A stretch of 15,608 nt of DNA from Thermoplasmata archaeon. GTDB taxonomy: Archaea > Thermoplasmatota > Thermoplasmata > Thermoplasmatales > Thermoplasmataceae. Below, one piece after another: positions 1 through 7,244 of the stretch. The first letter of the stretch is position 1. Every line of letters begins with the position of its first letter. The notes under the pieces were generated by a model, which was given only the letters and a program-made list of their open reading frames with translations, was not told where the DNA came from and did not search any database. The translations under genes were made by a program, and so were the position numbers. The stretch spans positions 1-15,608 of the forward strand of contig JAKBQO010000021.1 of the NCBI GenBank assembly GCA_021835185.1, written 5' to 3'.

Positions 1-754
1 ATGAGAGCCCTGTAACATGGAAGAATGGTGCTGCTCCCAGCTCAATTGCCGACGAAGTAAGCCTCCTCCATATGGAAGCTCCTATTGCATTGGATATCAC
101 CGATCTGTTTGTATGGACACATCCCTTAGGAATTCCTGTTGTGCCTGATGTATATGCTATCAATGCCTCGGCGTCAGCCCCCGACTCAATATGCCCGGCA
201 TCAGGGCGATTTTCCACCGCTTCGCTCCATGGTACGCCTTTTATATCCAGATCAGAAAGTACAAATTCGGGAACAGGGATATCGGGCTCTTTAATGTAAT
301 CCTTGAGCAGGCCGCATATTACAGGAATATTGAATTTTTCATGGAGGTCCCATGGCACCTTTAAAAGTTCAGCCGTGGTAATTACCATTTTTAAATTCGT
401 ATCTCTTGCAATATACTCTGCAGTTTCCATATCCAGTGCCGGGCTCATCAAAACAATTGTGGCTCCGGATCTTGATATGGCAAAAAATGAAATTATAAAC
501 TGGGGGGAATTCTGCATCATTATTCCGATTCTATCTCCTTTTCCAAACCCCATCATTTTTATATATGTAGAAAGATTTTTTACGTTCTGCCATAGCTCCC
601 TGTATTTTATTCTATTTCCATAATATACCAATGCATTTTTATTCCCGTATAATCTGGATGGGCTTTCCAGCATTTCCCATATGTCCATTTCAGGATAATC
701 TATTGTAAAAGGTAGATAGTAGGGCCAGATATCAAACCATTTCTTTTTTTCCAT
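1..754 (-). CDS. AMP-forming acyl-CoA synthetase, N-terminal part (cut by window edge)
   Basis: Partial gene: the reading frame is open from the ATG at 754 to the left edge, giving 251 residues of an expected 500-560. Members of this ANL superfamily activate a carboxylic acid with ATP to an acyl-adenylate and then form the CoA thioester in the cytoplasm. Visible motifs are the phosphate-binding loop YTSGTTGIPKG at residues 201-211 and the PFFHVTGL motif at 243-250. The N-terminal half has the family pattern (KGDRIGIMMQNSPQF near 72-86, then a stretch on gain of acyl-AMP). The N-terminus resembles archaeal medium/long-chain fatty-acid CoA ligases more than acetyl-CoA synthetase, so the substrate is probably a fatty or aromatic acid; this is inference. 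A TATA-like box lies about 25 bases before the ATG, suggesting a leaderless transcript. It is divergent from the flavoprotein gene at 919. Confidence 0.9.
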   Translation of the reverse strand, partial: MEKKKWFDIWPYYLPFTIDYPEMDIWEMLESPSRLYGNKNALVYYGNRIKYRELWQNVKNLSTYIKMMGFGKGDRIGIMMQNSPQFIISFFAISRSGATIVLMSPALDMETAEYIARDTNLKMVITTAELLKVPWDLHEKFNIPVICGLLKDYIKEPDIPVPEFVLSDLDIKGVPWSEAVENRPDAGHIESGADAEALIAYTSGTTGIPKGCVHTNRSVISNAIGASIWRRLTSSAIELGAAPFFHVTGLS

Positions 755-775
755 GGTTATTATAAAATTAAACTA

Positions 776-783
776 TATTTAAA
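776..783 (-). promoter_or_regulatory. TATA box of the acyl-CoA synthetase gene
   Basis: On the minus strand the octamer TTTAAATA is centred about 25 bases before the ATG at 754. This is the archaeal spacing expected when transcription starts at or next to the start codon. No Shine-Dalgarno sequence is seen between box and ATG. Confidence 0.55.
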
Positions 784-890
784 TCTGACGCTCTTCCTGT
801 AAATGAAAAATAGGTATGATACCTGCTGGCTGCAAAAACATTATTATAAGATATATATCATTTTAATAGACTATAGTTTCCCCGGATAAA

Positions 891-898
891 ATTAAATA
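891..898 (+). promoter_or_regulatory. TATA box of the dehydratase-like flavoprotein gene
   Basis: ATTAAATA is centred about 25 bases before the ATG at 919, again fitting a leaderless transcript. The 164 bases between the two divergent starts (755-918) hold both promoters and no other gene that I can see. Confidence 0.55.
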
Positions 899-918
899 AG
901 GCATCATTATAAATTATT

Positions 919-2376
919 ATGTTAATGAGTGTGGAAAGCTATAAGAATAGCCTCAATGATGGAAGAGTTGTATATTACCGTGGAAAGAGTGTGGAAAATG
1001 TGGCTGCACATCCTGCCCTTGGAGTTCCTGTCAGCCATGCATCCGGCATCTACCGGCTTCAGCAGGACAGCAAATATGAAAATATAATGTGTTTTACAGA
1101 CAAAAAATCGGGAAAGGCAAGTATATTCTATAAAATACCGCAGAATACGGAAGACCTGGTTGTACGGCATAAATTAATATATGAAACTACCAGGCTTGGC
1201 AGGGGGCAATTCAACATAGTAAAAGCCATCGGGTCAGATGCCCTTTTTGCCCTTATGTATGTTTCCAGGAGGATAGACAGTAAATATAAAACAGATTATT
1301 ATAACCGGGTAATGGCCTTTTACAGGTATGTAGTTGAAAAAGACCTGAGCCTTTCGCTGGCACAGACCGACATGAAGGGGAATCGCTCATTAAGGCCATC
1401 GGAACAGGAAGACCCGGACATGTACGTACACATAGTAAAGAGGGATAAAAATGGAATATATGTTTCAGGAGCCAAGGCACATACAACCCAATCCATAGCA
1501 TCAAATGAAATTGTAGTGATTCCTACGAGAAACATGACAGAAGCTGATAAAGATTACGCTGTTGCTTTTGCCGTACCTGCAAACACCAAGGGGATTACTA
1601 TGATTGCCCGCCCCCTGAAAGAAACTGAAACAACAATGGATGATTCCCTGTCGGTGATAGGCAGGGAAAATATAGAAGTTGAAACCATAACAATATTCGA
1701 CAACGTATTCATTCCAATGGAGCGCGTATTTTTGAATGGTGAATATGATTTTGCAGGGCTCCTGGCCATGATGTTCCCCACTTTCCACAGATTCACTGCA
1801 ATATCTTACAGGGCTGCAATGGCAGATTTCCTCATTGGCACAGGTAAACTGCTAGCTTCATATAATGGAGTTGATGATAAATCAAACATAAGGAGAAACC
1901 TTGCAGTGCTTATAAGCTATAAGGAGACATTAAAGGCAACAGCTATAGCTTCCTCATATAGCTGTACATATGATAAGCAGGCTTCTCTTGCAATACCGGA
2001 TATAATCTTTACAAATGTGGGAAAATTATTCGCAAACGAGAATTATACTGATGTTGTAAAGAATATAGTTGACATAGCCGGAGGGCTGGTTGCTACTATG
2101 CCTTCCTACGAGGATTTTGAAAATAGCAATGAGAAATCCTCTCTGATGAAATACCTTGCAGGAAGAAAGAAAGAAGAAACAATGGAACGTGTAAGGCTAT
2201 TCCAGACACTAAGAGAATTTATATCGTCTCTGGGGAGCCTCTATCTGGCAGGAATGATTCATGCAGAAGGTTCCATTGAGGCAAGTACTATGGAACTCTG
2301 CAGGTCATATGATTACTCTTCAAGTATCGATCTGGCGAAATTTGCCTCAGGGATCAATGATAAACTGGAAAAGTAA
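919..2376 (+). CDS. 4-hydroxybutyryl-CoA dehydratase / 4-hydroxyphenylacetate 3-hydroxylase family flavoprotein lacking the Fe-S cysteines
   Basis: At 485 residues it matches clostridial 4-hydroxybutyryl-CoA dehydratase (AbfD) from end to end. Both begin MLM, and shared stretches include DPD (165-167), the GAKAH segment (184-188), NMTEADKDYAV (205-215), FDNVFIP (260-266), EYDFAG (275-280) and DIAGGL (385-390). The family uses FAD, and AbfD also holds a [4Fe-4S] cluster through Cys99, Cys103, His292 and Cys299. By my alignment, with AbfD recalled from memory, these positions are Asn99, Ala103, His290 and Tyr297 here, so only the histidine remains. The whole protein has just three cysteines (58, 349, 461). 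It therefore probably does not catalyse the radical dehydration. An FAD-dependent aromatic hydroxylase or acyl-CoA oxidoreductase role is possible, but the substrate is unknown. The ATG at 919 is supported by the TATA box and by the conserved MLM start. Its neighbours are an acyl-CoA synthetase and an enoyl-CoA hydratase, which suggests CoA-ester chemistry. Confidence 0.85.
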   Translation: MLMSVESYKNSLNDGRVVYYRGKSVENVAAHPALGVPVSHASGIYRLQQDSKYENIMCFTDKKSGKASIFYKIPQNTEDLVVRHKLIYETTRLGRGQFNIVKAIGSDALFALMYVSRRIDSKYKTDYYNRVMAFYRYVVEKDLSLSLAQTDMKGNRSLRPSEQEDPDMYVHIVKRDKNGIYVSGAKAHTTQSIASNEIVVIPTRNMTEADKDYAVAFAVPANTKGITMIARPLKETETTMDDSLSVIGRENIEVETITIFDNVFIPMERVFLNGEYDFAGLLAMMFPTFHRFTAISYRAAMADFLIGTGKLLASYNGVDDKSNIRRNLAVLISYKETLKATAIASSYSCTYDKQASLAIPDIIFTNVGKLFANENYTDVVKNIVDIAGGLVATMPSYEDFENSNEKSSLMKYLAGRKKEETMERVRLFQTLREFISSLGSLYLAGMIHAEGSIEASTMELCRSYDYSSSIDLAKFASGINDKLEK

Positions 2377-2456
2377 CTGCGGCTATTTATAGCGCCATGT
2401 CCCGTATACTATTCTGAACTTCCCGGGTTTCCAGTGCTATATCAATATATCATTTT

Positions 2457-3224
2457 TTACAATTTATCTATTTTTCCGTGCCTTCCGTTACCTGCAATAA
2501 ACTTTTGCGCACCATCTTCAACTATTCCACTATCTATGGTTTTCTTCCCATATTCTGCTTCTATTCTCAATCCCTCGCAAAGAGGCCTAGATAACCCTTC
2601 AAGCAGGGCTAAACGATCGTTCAGCATTGTAACGGCAGGATACGAATCCATAAGTTTTGCTATTTCCATGGCTTTATCAAGGCTTTTTCCATGTTCTGTT
2701 ACGTAGTTTACAAGCCCTATAGACTTTGCCTCATCAGCAGATACCAGCTTGCCGGTTAAAATCATGTCCAGTGCCCTACCCATGCCTATTATCAATGGAA
2801 GCCTCTGAGTCCCACCATCTATCAATGGCACCCCGAAGCGCCTTTCCAGAAATCCAATCATTGAATCAGCATCAGCAATCCTTATATCAGCTGTCAGTGC
2901 CATTTCAAGCCCTCCGGCTACGCAATACCCTGATATTGCAGCTATTACAGGTTTTACAATTTTCATTCTCGTAAAGCCCATAGGCCCGTTTTCCCCGAGA
3001 ACTTCCTGAGACATTGCCTTTGCATCGTTCAGGTCAGCACCTGCAGAAAATATGCCATTTTCACCTGTAATAATGGCTATGTGCTGTTCAGTATCTATAT
3101 TAAAATCAAGAAAAGCATTCTCAAGCATCTTTGAAGTTTTATAATCCACAGCATTTCTACGGTTATACCTGTTTATGGAAATAATAGTTATATGCCCATG
3201 CTTTTTAATATTTATTTCACCCAT
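2457..3224 (-). CDS. Enoyl-CoA hydratase/isomerase (crotonase) family protein
   Basis: This 255-residue protein has the usual length and fold signature of crotonases, which hydrate or isomerise acyl-CoA thioesters in the cytoplasm. The oxyanion-hole segments are FSAGADL (59-65) and GYCVAGGLE (99-107). Glu107 and Glu127 fall exactly where rat mitochondrial hydratase has its catalytic Glu144 and Glu164, and the following segment GVPLIDGGTQRLP (131-143) aligns without gaps. Both acid-base residues are thus kept, so true hydratase activity is credible. The substrate cannot be read from the sequence. The gene is convergent with the flavoprotein gene, with 80 bases between stops, and divergent from the thermopsin gene. 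It could act in fatty-acid or aromatic-acid breakdown with the acyl-CoA synthetase nearby, which is inference from position. Confidence 0.92.
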   Translation of the reverse strand: MGEINIKKHGHITIISINRYNRRNAVDYKTSKMLENAFLDFNIDTEQHIAIITGENGIFSAGADLNDAKAMSQEVLGENGPMGFTRMKIVKPVIAAISGYCVAGGLEMALTADIRIADADSMIGFLERRFGVPLIDGGTQRLPLIIGMGRALDMILTGKLVSADEAKSIGLVNYVTEHGKSLDKAMEIAKLMDSYPAVTMLNDRLALLEGLSRPLCEGLRIEAEYGKKTIDSGIVEDGAQKFIAGNGRHGKIDKL

Positions 3225-3242
3225 AAATATTCAACATAAAGA

Positions 3243-3252
3243 ATTTAATATT
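3243..3252 (-). promoter_or_regulatory. TATA-like element of the enoyl-CoA hydratase gene
   Basis: An AT-only stretch read on the minus strand as AATATTAAAT sits 19-28 bases before the ATG at 3224. The surrounding DNA is very AT-rich, so the exact box is less certain than for the other genes. Confidence 0.4.
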
Positions 3253-3291
3253 AATTTAACTATTTCGAAAAATATAGAGTTTTAAAAAGCC

Positions 3292-3299
3292 TTTTATAT
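3292..3299 (+). promoter_or_regulatory. TATA box of the thermopsin gene
   Basis: TTTTATAT is centred about 25 bases before the ATG at 3320, the leaderless arrangement seen elsewhere in the window. Confidence 0.5.
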
Positions 3300-3319
3300 T
3301 CTGGTATATTATTAAACTA

Positions 3320-4864
3320 ATGAATAAATTCGCTATTGTTTTCATTTCAATTATTATGGTTCTCTCTGTATATGGTGGGATTTACATGAACAATGGCACT
3401 AATGCACATTTAAACAATCCGGGTGTTTCGCCAGCCACGGTAAATCCAGAGTACCATTATTCAAAAGAACCGGCTCCTATGGGCATTGCTGATTATGGAA
3501 TTGGGCCCGGTGGAACCTCCAGTTCCTTCAATTCAACAGCATTCACAGGTATTGTCAACATCACAGATTTAAAAACCTACAATGCGTCTATTTCCATTTG
3601 CCCTGATAATATGGGAATACAGTTAAATTTGATTTATAGCTTTCAAAACGGGAATTCTACCTATTATTACTGGGTTCAAAATGTGGCTGTGCTGAACACT
3701 TCCAATCGGCAGGTGGTGTTTGTAGACAATGTCTGGAATTTTACATCTACAAATGCAGAAATGCATAACAGTACAATGCATGGCAATGGGACATTAATGA
3801 ACAGCAGTTCCGCGCACCTTTACTATTTTGCATCCGATAACGGCACATTCAGGTCTTTCAGTTATAGCAATATCAAGCTGAGAAGCGTATCCTATACTGC
3901 CAGTGGTTATCCACACATATACATGGAGTATAATGATGGAAATGGATGGAAAACCTATGATACCTTAAATTTCACCTTCGCTTCCAGTGTGTCCCACAAC
4001 TACGGGTTCATAGTTAACGGGCAAAACCTTCTTCCCAATAATTCATATGCTGATGCGGGCTTAATTCTGGGCGGTCCGGGGAACTCGACCAATACCAGAG
4101 TTATACAGGCAAATCTGACAATGGGATTGGAATACTGGAACGGGCATAATTACCAGGTTGTATCCAACGCTTACAACCACGGAAGCGATACGGCAGAAGG
4201 CGTTTGTAATGTATCGGTATCCTATAATTCTGCTTCTATGATTCCCATGGCACACATAGAAACCGGAAACACTACTCCCGGCGAATTGTATAATTCAAGC
4301 AATGTGGCGGTATTTAACTTTAAGAGTACTGTTAAGAATACTTATATAAAGTTAAATGGAAGCAGATATAATTTTACGGGGCAATATCTAAATTTAACCC
4401 TAAATCCCGGAACGTATAACTTTACATTATTTTCCAAATACGGGCAGCCAGTTTATAGCAGGAATTATACTTTATCGGCTGGAGGATATTATAGTTATAC
4501 CTCCGGCCCATCATACAATGTTACCTTTACAGAGAAGGGTTTGGCTGCCGGTACTGAATGGGGCGTGCAGGTCAATGGTAATGCACTGTATTCAACTGGC
4601 AATAACATTACATTCGTTCTGTACAACGGCACGTATAATTATACCATTCCTTCGGTAGCCGGTTATTCAATAACAGGTGGCTCAGGCAATTTTACCGTAA
4701 ATGGTGCAGATAACAGTATAAATATAACCTTCGTACAGAATCCCTCCCCTGTAACATTGTATAATTATATACAGGATTATAAAATAATTATAACTATTGT
4801 AATAATTGGAATTGTTGCTCTAATTGCAATCGCCGCAATAAGGTCAGAGCATAATAAAAAATAA
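3320..4864 (+). CDS. Thermopsin-like (peptidase family A5) acid protease, secreted and membrane anchored
   Basis: A 514-residue exported protein. Residues 4-22 form a hydrophobic signal peptide or anchor. The mature part opens with the A5 hallmark PAPMGIADYGIG (51-62), followed by family blocks such as YYYWVQNVAV (115-124) and LILGGPGNST (248-257). Thermopsins are pepstatin-sensitive proteases working outside the cell at low pH, which suits an acidophile. Residues 398-472 form a separate beta-rich module with VTFTEKGL and GTEWGVQVNG, a type common in archaeal surface proteins. A strongly hydrophobic helix (about 488-507) and a short basic tail RSEHNKK anchor it in the membrane. About 30 N-x-S/T sequons are spread over the outer part, implying dense N-glycosylation. 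The only cysteines are Cys94 and Cys296, a possible disulfide. The catalytic residues of A5 are not something I can assign here. It is transcribed alone from a TATA box and is convergent with the lipoyl-domain gene. Confidence 0.88.
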   Translation: MNKFAIVFISIIMVLSVYGGIYMNNGTNAHLNNPGVSPATVNPEYHYSKEPAPMGIADYGIGPGGTSSSFNSTAFTGIVNITDLKTYNASISICPDNMGIQLNLIYSFQNGNSTYYYWVQNVAVLNTSNRQVVFVDNVWNFTSTNAEMHNSTMHGNGTLMNSSSAHLYYFASDNGTFRSFSYSNIKLRSVSYTASGYPHIYMEYNDGNGWKTYDTLNFTFASSVSHNYGFIVNGQNLLPNNSYADAGLILGGPGNSTNTRVIQANLTMGLEYWNGHNYQVVSNAYNHGSDTAEGVCNVSVSYNSASMIPMAHIETGNTTPGELYNSSNVAVFNFKSTVKNTYIKLNGSRYNFTGQYLNLTLNPGTYNFTLFSKYGQPVYSRNYTLSAGGYYSYTSGPSYNVTFTEKGLAAGTEWGVQVNGNALYSTGNNITFVLYNGTYNYTIPSVAGYSITGGSGNFTVNGADNSINITFVQNPSPVTLYNYIQDYKIIITIVIIGIVALIAIAAIRSEHNKK

Positions 4865-4886
4865 TAATATTTTGATCAAATAATTT

Positions 4887-5123
4887 TTATGTTTCAACTT
4901 CCAGCAGATCATCTCCGGGAACTATCTCTGCGTTGATATCCCTAAAAATTTTTGTCACTTTACCTTTTGCCTTTCCTTCAACTTCAACGGTTACTTTGCC
5001 CGCCATAATCTGGCATACCGGGGTATCTTCCTTTATAGAATCCCCAACTTTTACATACCACTGTGTTATTATAGCTTTTCCAAGGCCCTGGACATCCCAC
5101 AATTCCGGAACTTTTATTATCAC
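4887..5123 (-). CDS. Free-standing lipoyl-domain protein (2-oxoacid dehydrogenase swinging arm)
   Basis: The 78 residues are just one biotinyl/lipoyl domain: IKVPEL (3-8), then WYVKVGDSIKEDTPVCQIM (22-40), the hairpin lysine Lys43, and the closing half with GKVTKIFRDINAEIVPGDDLLEV. Lys43 is at the usual lipoyl-lysine position, although it sits in AGKV rather than the common DKA context. Such domains carry reactive intermediates between E1, E2 and E3. Here no acyltransferase or linker follows: the frame stops directly after the domain. The start is GTG, and its bases overlap the TGA stop of the upstream E1 gene (GTGA, 5120-5123), so the two are translationally coupled. An ATG alternative would cut the domain in half (Met40). 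It probably takes the intermediate from the fused E1. It could instead be biotinylated, but the usual AMKM motif is absent. Confidence 0.85.
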   Translation of the reverse strand: MIIKVPELWDVQGLGKAIITQWYVKVGDSIKEDTPVCQIMAGKVTVEVEGKAKGKVTKIFRDINAEIVPGDDLLEVET

Positions 5124-7147
5124 TTTTTGAACATCTCCATAACTCTGTTTACAATTTTCTGTGTGTCCGGAAGCCAGTATTTCTCCATTGGCTGGCTATA
5201 GGGCACAGGCACATCAGGGGATACAATGCTTTCAGGAGCCTTATCAAGTTTCCCGAAGAGGGCATGGCTTACAGCCGATGTAATTTCCGATGCAAGCCCG
5301 AATGCAGCATAATCTTCATCAGCCACAAGCAGTGATCCGGTTTTCCCGACAGACCTTATAACAGTATCAGTATCAAGCGGCTTTATGCTTCTCAGGTCAA
5401 TTACTTCAGCGTTAATTCCATTCTCTTCAAGCTCCATTGCAGCTTCCATTGCCATATGCACCGTAGCGCCTATACCGATTATTGTTATGTCTTTTCCTTC
5501 CCTGGCAATTCTGGCTTTTCCTATTGGGACAGTATATTCTTCCTCAGGTACTTCGGTCACTGTAGATTGTGGATATGGCATCCATGGCAATCCCAGAAGC
5601 CCCTTATGAAACATATAGACAACCGGGTTGTTATCTTTTATTGCAGATACCATCAACCCTTTTGCATCATAGCTGTTTGAAGGTACCACTACCTTAAGCC
5701 CGGGAAGATGCCCGAAGAGTGAATACAACGTTTGCGAATGCTGTGCTGCATCACCATAGCCGCCTCCAACAGCGGTGGTAATGACAACAGGCATATTTAC
5801 AGTGCCGCCAGACATATAATGGTTTTTTGCTATCTGGTTCATTATGGGGTCAAGTGTTACGCCGACAAAATCTGAAAACATCAGCTCAACTATAGGTCGC
5901 TTCCCGGCAGCAGCGAGTCCAGCAGCCGAGCCAATAAATGCTGATTCGCTTATTGGAGTGTCCCTTATACGTTCAGCCCCAAATTTTTTAAACAGGCCGG
6001 TTGTTGCCCCAAAAATTCCGCCATATTTTCCCACATCTTCACCCATATAAAGTACATCTTTATTTCCCTCCATCTCCTGGGATATTGCCTCTGAAATTGC
6101 CATGTAAACCGGAAGTTTTCTGCCCTTTGTTGTGGGTTCTATTGAATAGTCTACAGGAGCATACACGTCATCCATGGAGTCGCTTCCCACCGGAAGAGGG
6201 CTGTCTTCTGCAAATGCAAATGCCTGGCTTATTTCTTCCATAGCCGAATTATTTATCCTGTCGTCTTCGTCCTTTGAGATAATGCCCTTCTTAAGCAGGT
6301 CGGATTCCATTATCTTTATGGGGTCTTTTGCAAGAAGTTCCTTTACCTGGTTCTTTGGCCTGTATACTTCAGGATCACCTTCGAAATGCCCGTAGTACCT
6401 GTATGTATCAATAGCAATAAGGGTAGGCCCTTCCCCGCTCCTTGCCCTCTTAACAGCTTTTTCTGCCGCTTTATACATTTTTACAGGGTCATTATTTTCT
6501 ATATAAACTCCTGGCATTCCAAAACCATCGGCTCTTATAGCATCATTTTTAATGGGTGTAGAATCCTTTGTTTCCACAGATATTGCCCAATCATTGTTTT
6601 CTATTACAAAAATTACGGGAAGTTTCCATAATGATGCAAGATTTAATGATTCAAGGAACATACCCTGGTTTAATGAACCATCACCTCCAAATGCCACTGC
6701 AATGCTGTCTTTACCATCGAGTTTCGATGCCAGGGCTGCTCCAAGTGCAGGGGGAAAAGATGAACCTACAATTCCGGCACAGGCGAAATTAACCTTTTTA
6801 TCAAAAATATGCATATGCCCACCTTTTCCTTTGCTTAACCCACCATGCTTTCCCATTATCTCCGCAGTCATCCTGTTCAGGTCTACTCCCTTAGCTATGG
6901 CAGTATGGTGTGGCCTGTGTGTGCTGTAAACAAAATCATCATTCCTTAGCAAAACCGACATCCATGCAGCCGACGGTTCCTGGCCAGCCGAAAGATGCAT
7001 TTCACCGGGAATCTTCCCGGCTGCAATGTTAAATAGTGGTTTTTTATCGCTGAGATAGATATCGCGCAATTTTTCTTCATATTTTCTGATCTTTATCATA
7101 GTAGAATATATCGTTATTAAATCTTCATTTTCTTCACTTTTTTCCAA
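5120..7147 (-). CDS. Fused E1 alpha-beta thiamine-dependent 2-oxoacid/acetoin dehydrogenase
   Basis: A 675-residue fusion. Residues 1 to about 335 are the E1 alpha subunit, with GEMHLSAGQEPSA (48-60), KGKGGHMHIFD (106-116), the thiamine-diphosphate motif from GGDGS (154-158) to ENN (183-185), and RYYGHFEGD (250-258). Residues about 343-675 are E1 beta, with YMGEDVGKYGG (367-377), DTPISESAFIGSAAG (396-410) and a C-terminal transketolase-like domain (IDLRSIKPLDTDTV). The enzyme decarboxylates a 2-oxoacid, or cleaves acetoin, and passes the acyl group to a lipoyl domain. The GHFEGD and STHRPHH segments are closer to acetoin-dehydrogenase-type E1 than to animal pyruvate dehydrogenase, but the substrate is not certain. 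The start is TTG. It is the only usable start that keeps the conserved N-terminus, and AGGTGAT lies four bases upstream. The lipoyl-domain gene follows with a four-base overlap. No E2 or E3 gene is in the window. Confidence 0.92.
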   Translation of the reverse strand: MEKSEENEDLITIYSTMIKIRKYEEKLRDIYLSDKKPLFNIAAGKIPGEMHLSAGQEPSAAWMSVLLRNDDFVYSTHRPHHTAIAKGVDLNRMTAEIMGKHGGLSKGKGGHMHIFDKKVNFACAGIVGSSFPPALGAALASKLDGKDSIAVAFGGDGSLNQGMFLESLNLASLWKLPVIFVIENNDWAISVETKDSTPIKNDAIRADGFGMPGVYIENNDPVKMYKAAEKAVKRARSGEGPTLIAIDTYRYYGHFEGDPEVYRPKNQVKELLAKDPIKIMESDLLKKGIISKDEDDRINNSAMEEISQAFAFAEDSPLPVGSDSMDDVYAPVDYSIEPTTKGRKLPVYMAISEAISQEMEGNKDVLYMGEDVGKYGGIFGATTGLFKKFGAERIRDTPISESAFIGSAAGLAAAGKRPIVELMFSDFVGVTLDPIMNQIAKNHYMSGGTVNMPVVITTAVGGGYGDAAQHSQTLYSLFGHLPGLKVVVPSNSYDAKGLMVSAIKDNNPVVYMFHKGLLGLPWMPYPQSTVTEVPEEEYTVPIGKARIAREGKDITIIGIGATVHMAMEAAMELEENGINAEVIDLRSIKPLDTDTVIRSVGKTGSLLVADEDYAAFGLASEITSAVSHALFGKLDKAPESIVSPDVPVPYSQPMEKYWLPDTQKIVNRVMEMFKK

Positions 7148-7150
7148 AAA

Positions 7151-7157
7151 ATCACCT
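7151..7157 (-). promoter_or_regulatory. Shine-Dalgarno sequence selecting a TTG start for the fused E1
   Basis: AGGTGAT on the minus strand matches seven bases of the consensus complement to the 16S rRNA 3' end and ends three bases before the TTG at 7147. An in-frame TAA lies 24 bases upstream of the TTG, so no earlier ATG, GTG or TTG exists. The next ATG (7099) would remove the conserved first helix. Confidence 0.65.
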
Positions 7158-7175
7158 AAAATATAACCTTATATG

Positions 7176-7184
7176 TATATATAA
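7176..7184 (-). promoter_or_regulatory. TATA box of the E1-lipoyl operon
   Basis: TTATATATA on the minus strand is centred about 33 bases before the TTG start. This predicts a transcript with a very short leader of a few bases near the ribosome binding site. It lies in the 97-base divergent region shared with the SRPBCC gene. Confidence 0.45.
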
Positions 7185-7215
7185 GCGTTGGCATTGAAAC
7201 ATATGTGCGGTAAAA

Positions 7216-7228
7216 ATTGATATATATT
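7216..7228 (+). promoter_or_regulatory. TATA region of the SRPBCC gene
   Basis: An AT-only run containing ATTGATATATATT lies 17-29 bases before the ATG at 7245. It can serve as a TATA box for a leaderless transcript; the exact core is not resolvable. Confidence 0.45.
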
Positions 7229-7244
7229 ATATACATCCCATCAC

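Noticed and set aside
303..623. 106-residue plus-strand frame at the left edge
   Set aside because: It is antisense to the acyl-CoA synthetase, whose minus-strand frame carries clear AMP-binding motifs and runs off the window edge.
755..918. AT-rich region between the first two genes as a possible non-coding RNA or origin element
   Set aside because: It is only 164 bases, contains the two divergent TATA boxes, and has no repeated motif or stable stem that I could make out.
2434..2974. Two plus-strand frames after the flavoprotein gene
   Set aside because: They are mirror frames of the enoyl-CoA hydratase, which has a complete catalytic motif set.
6552..6929. 125-residue plus-strand frame inside the E1 gene
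   Set aside because: It is antisense to the conserved E1 alpha domain, including the thiamine-binding motif. It shows no family motif and has no promoter.
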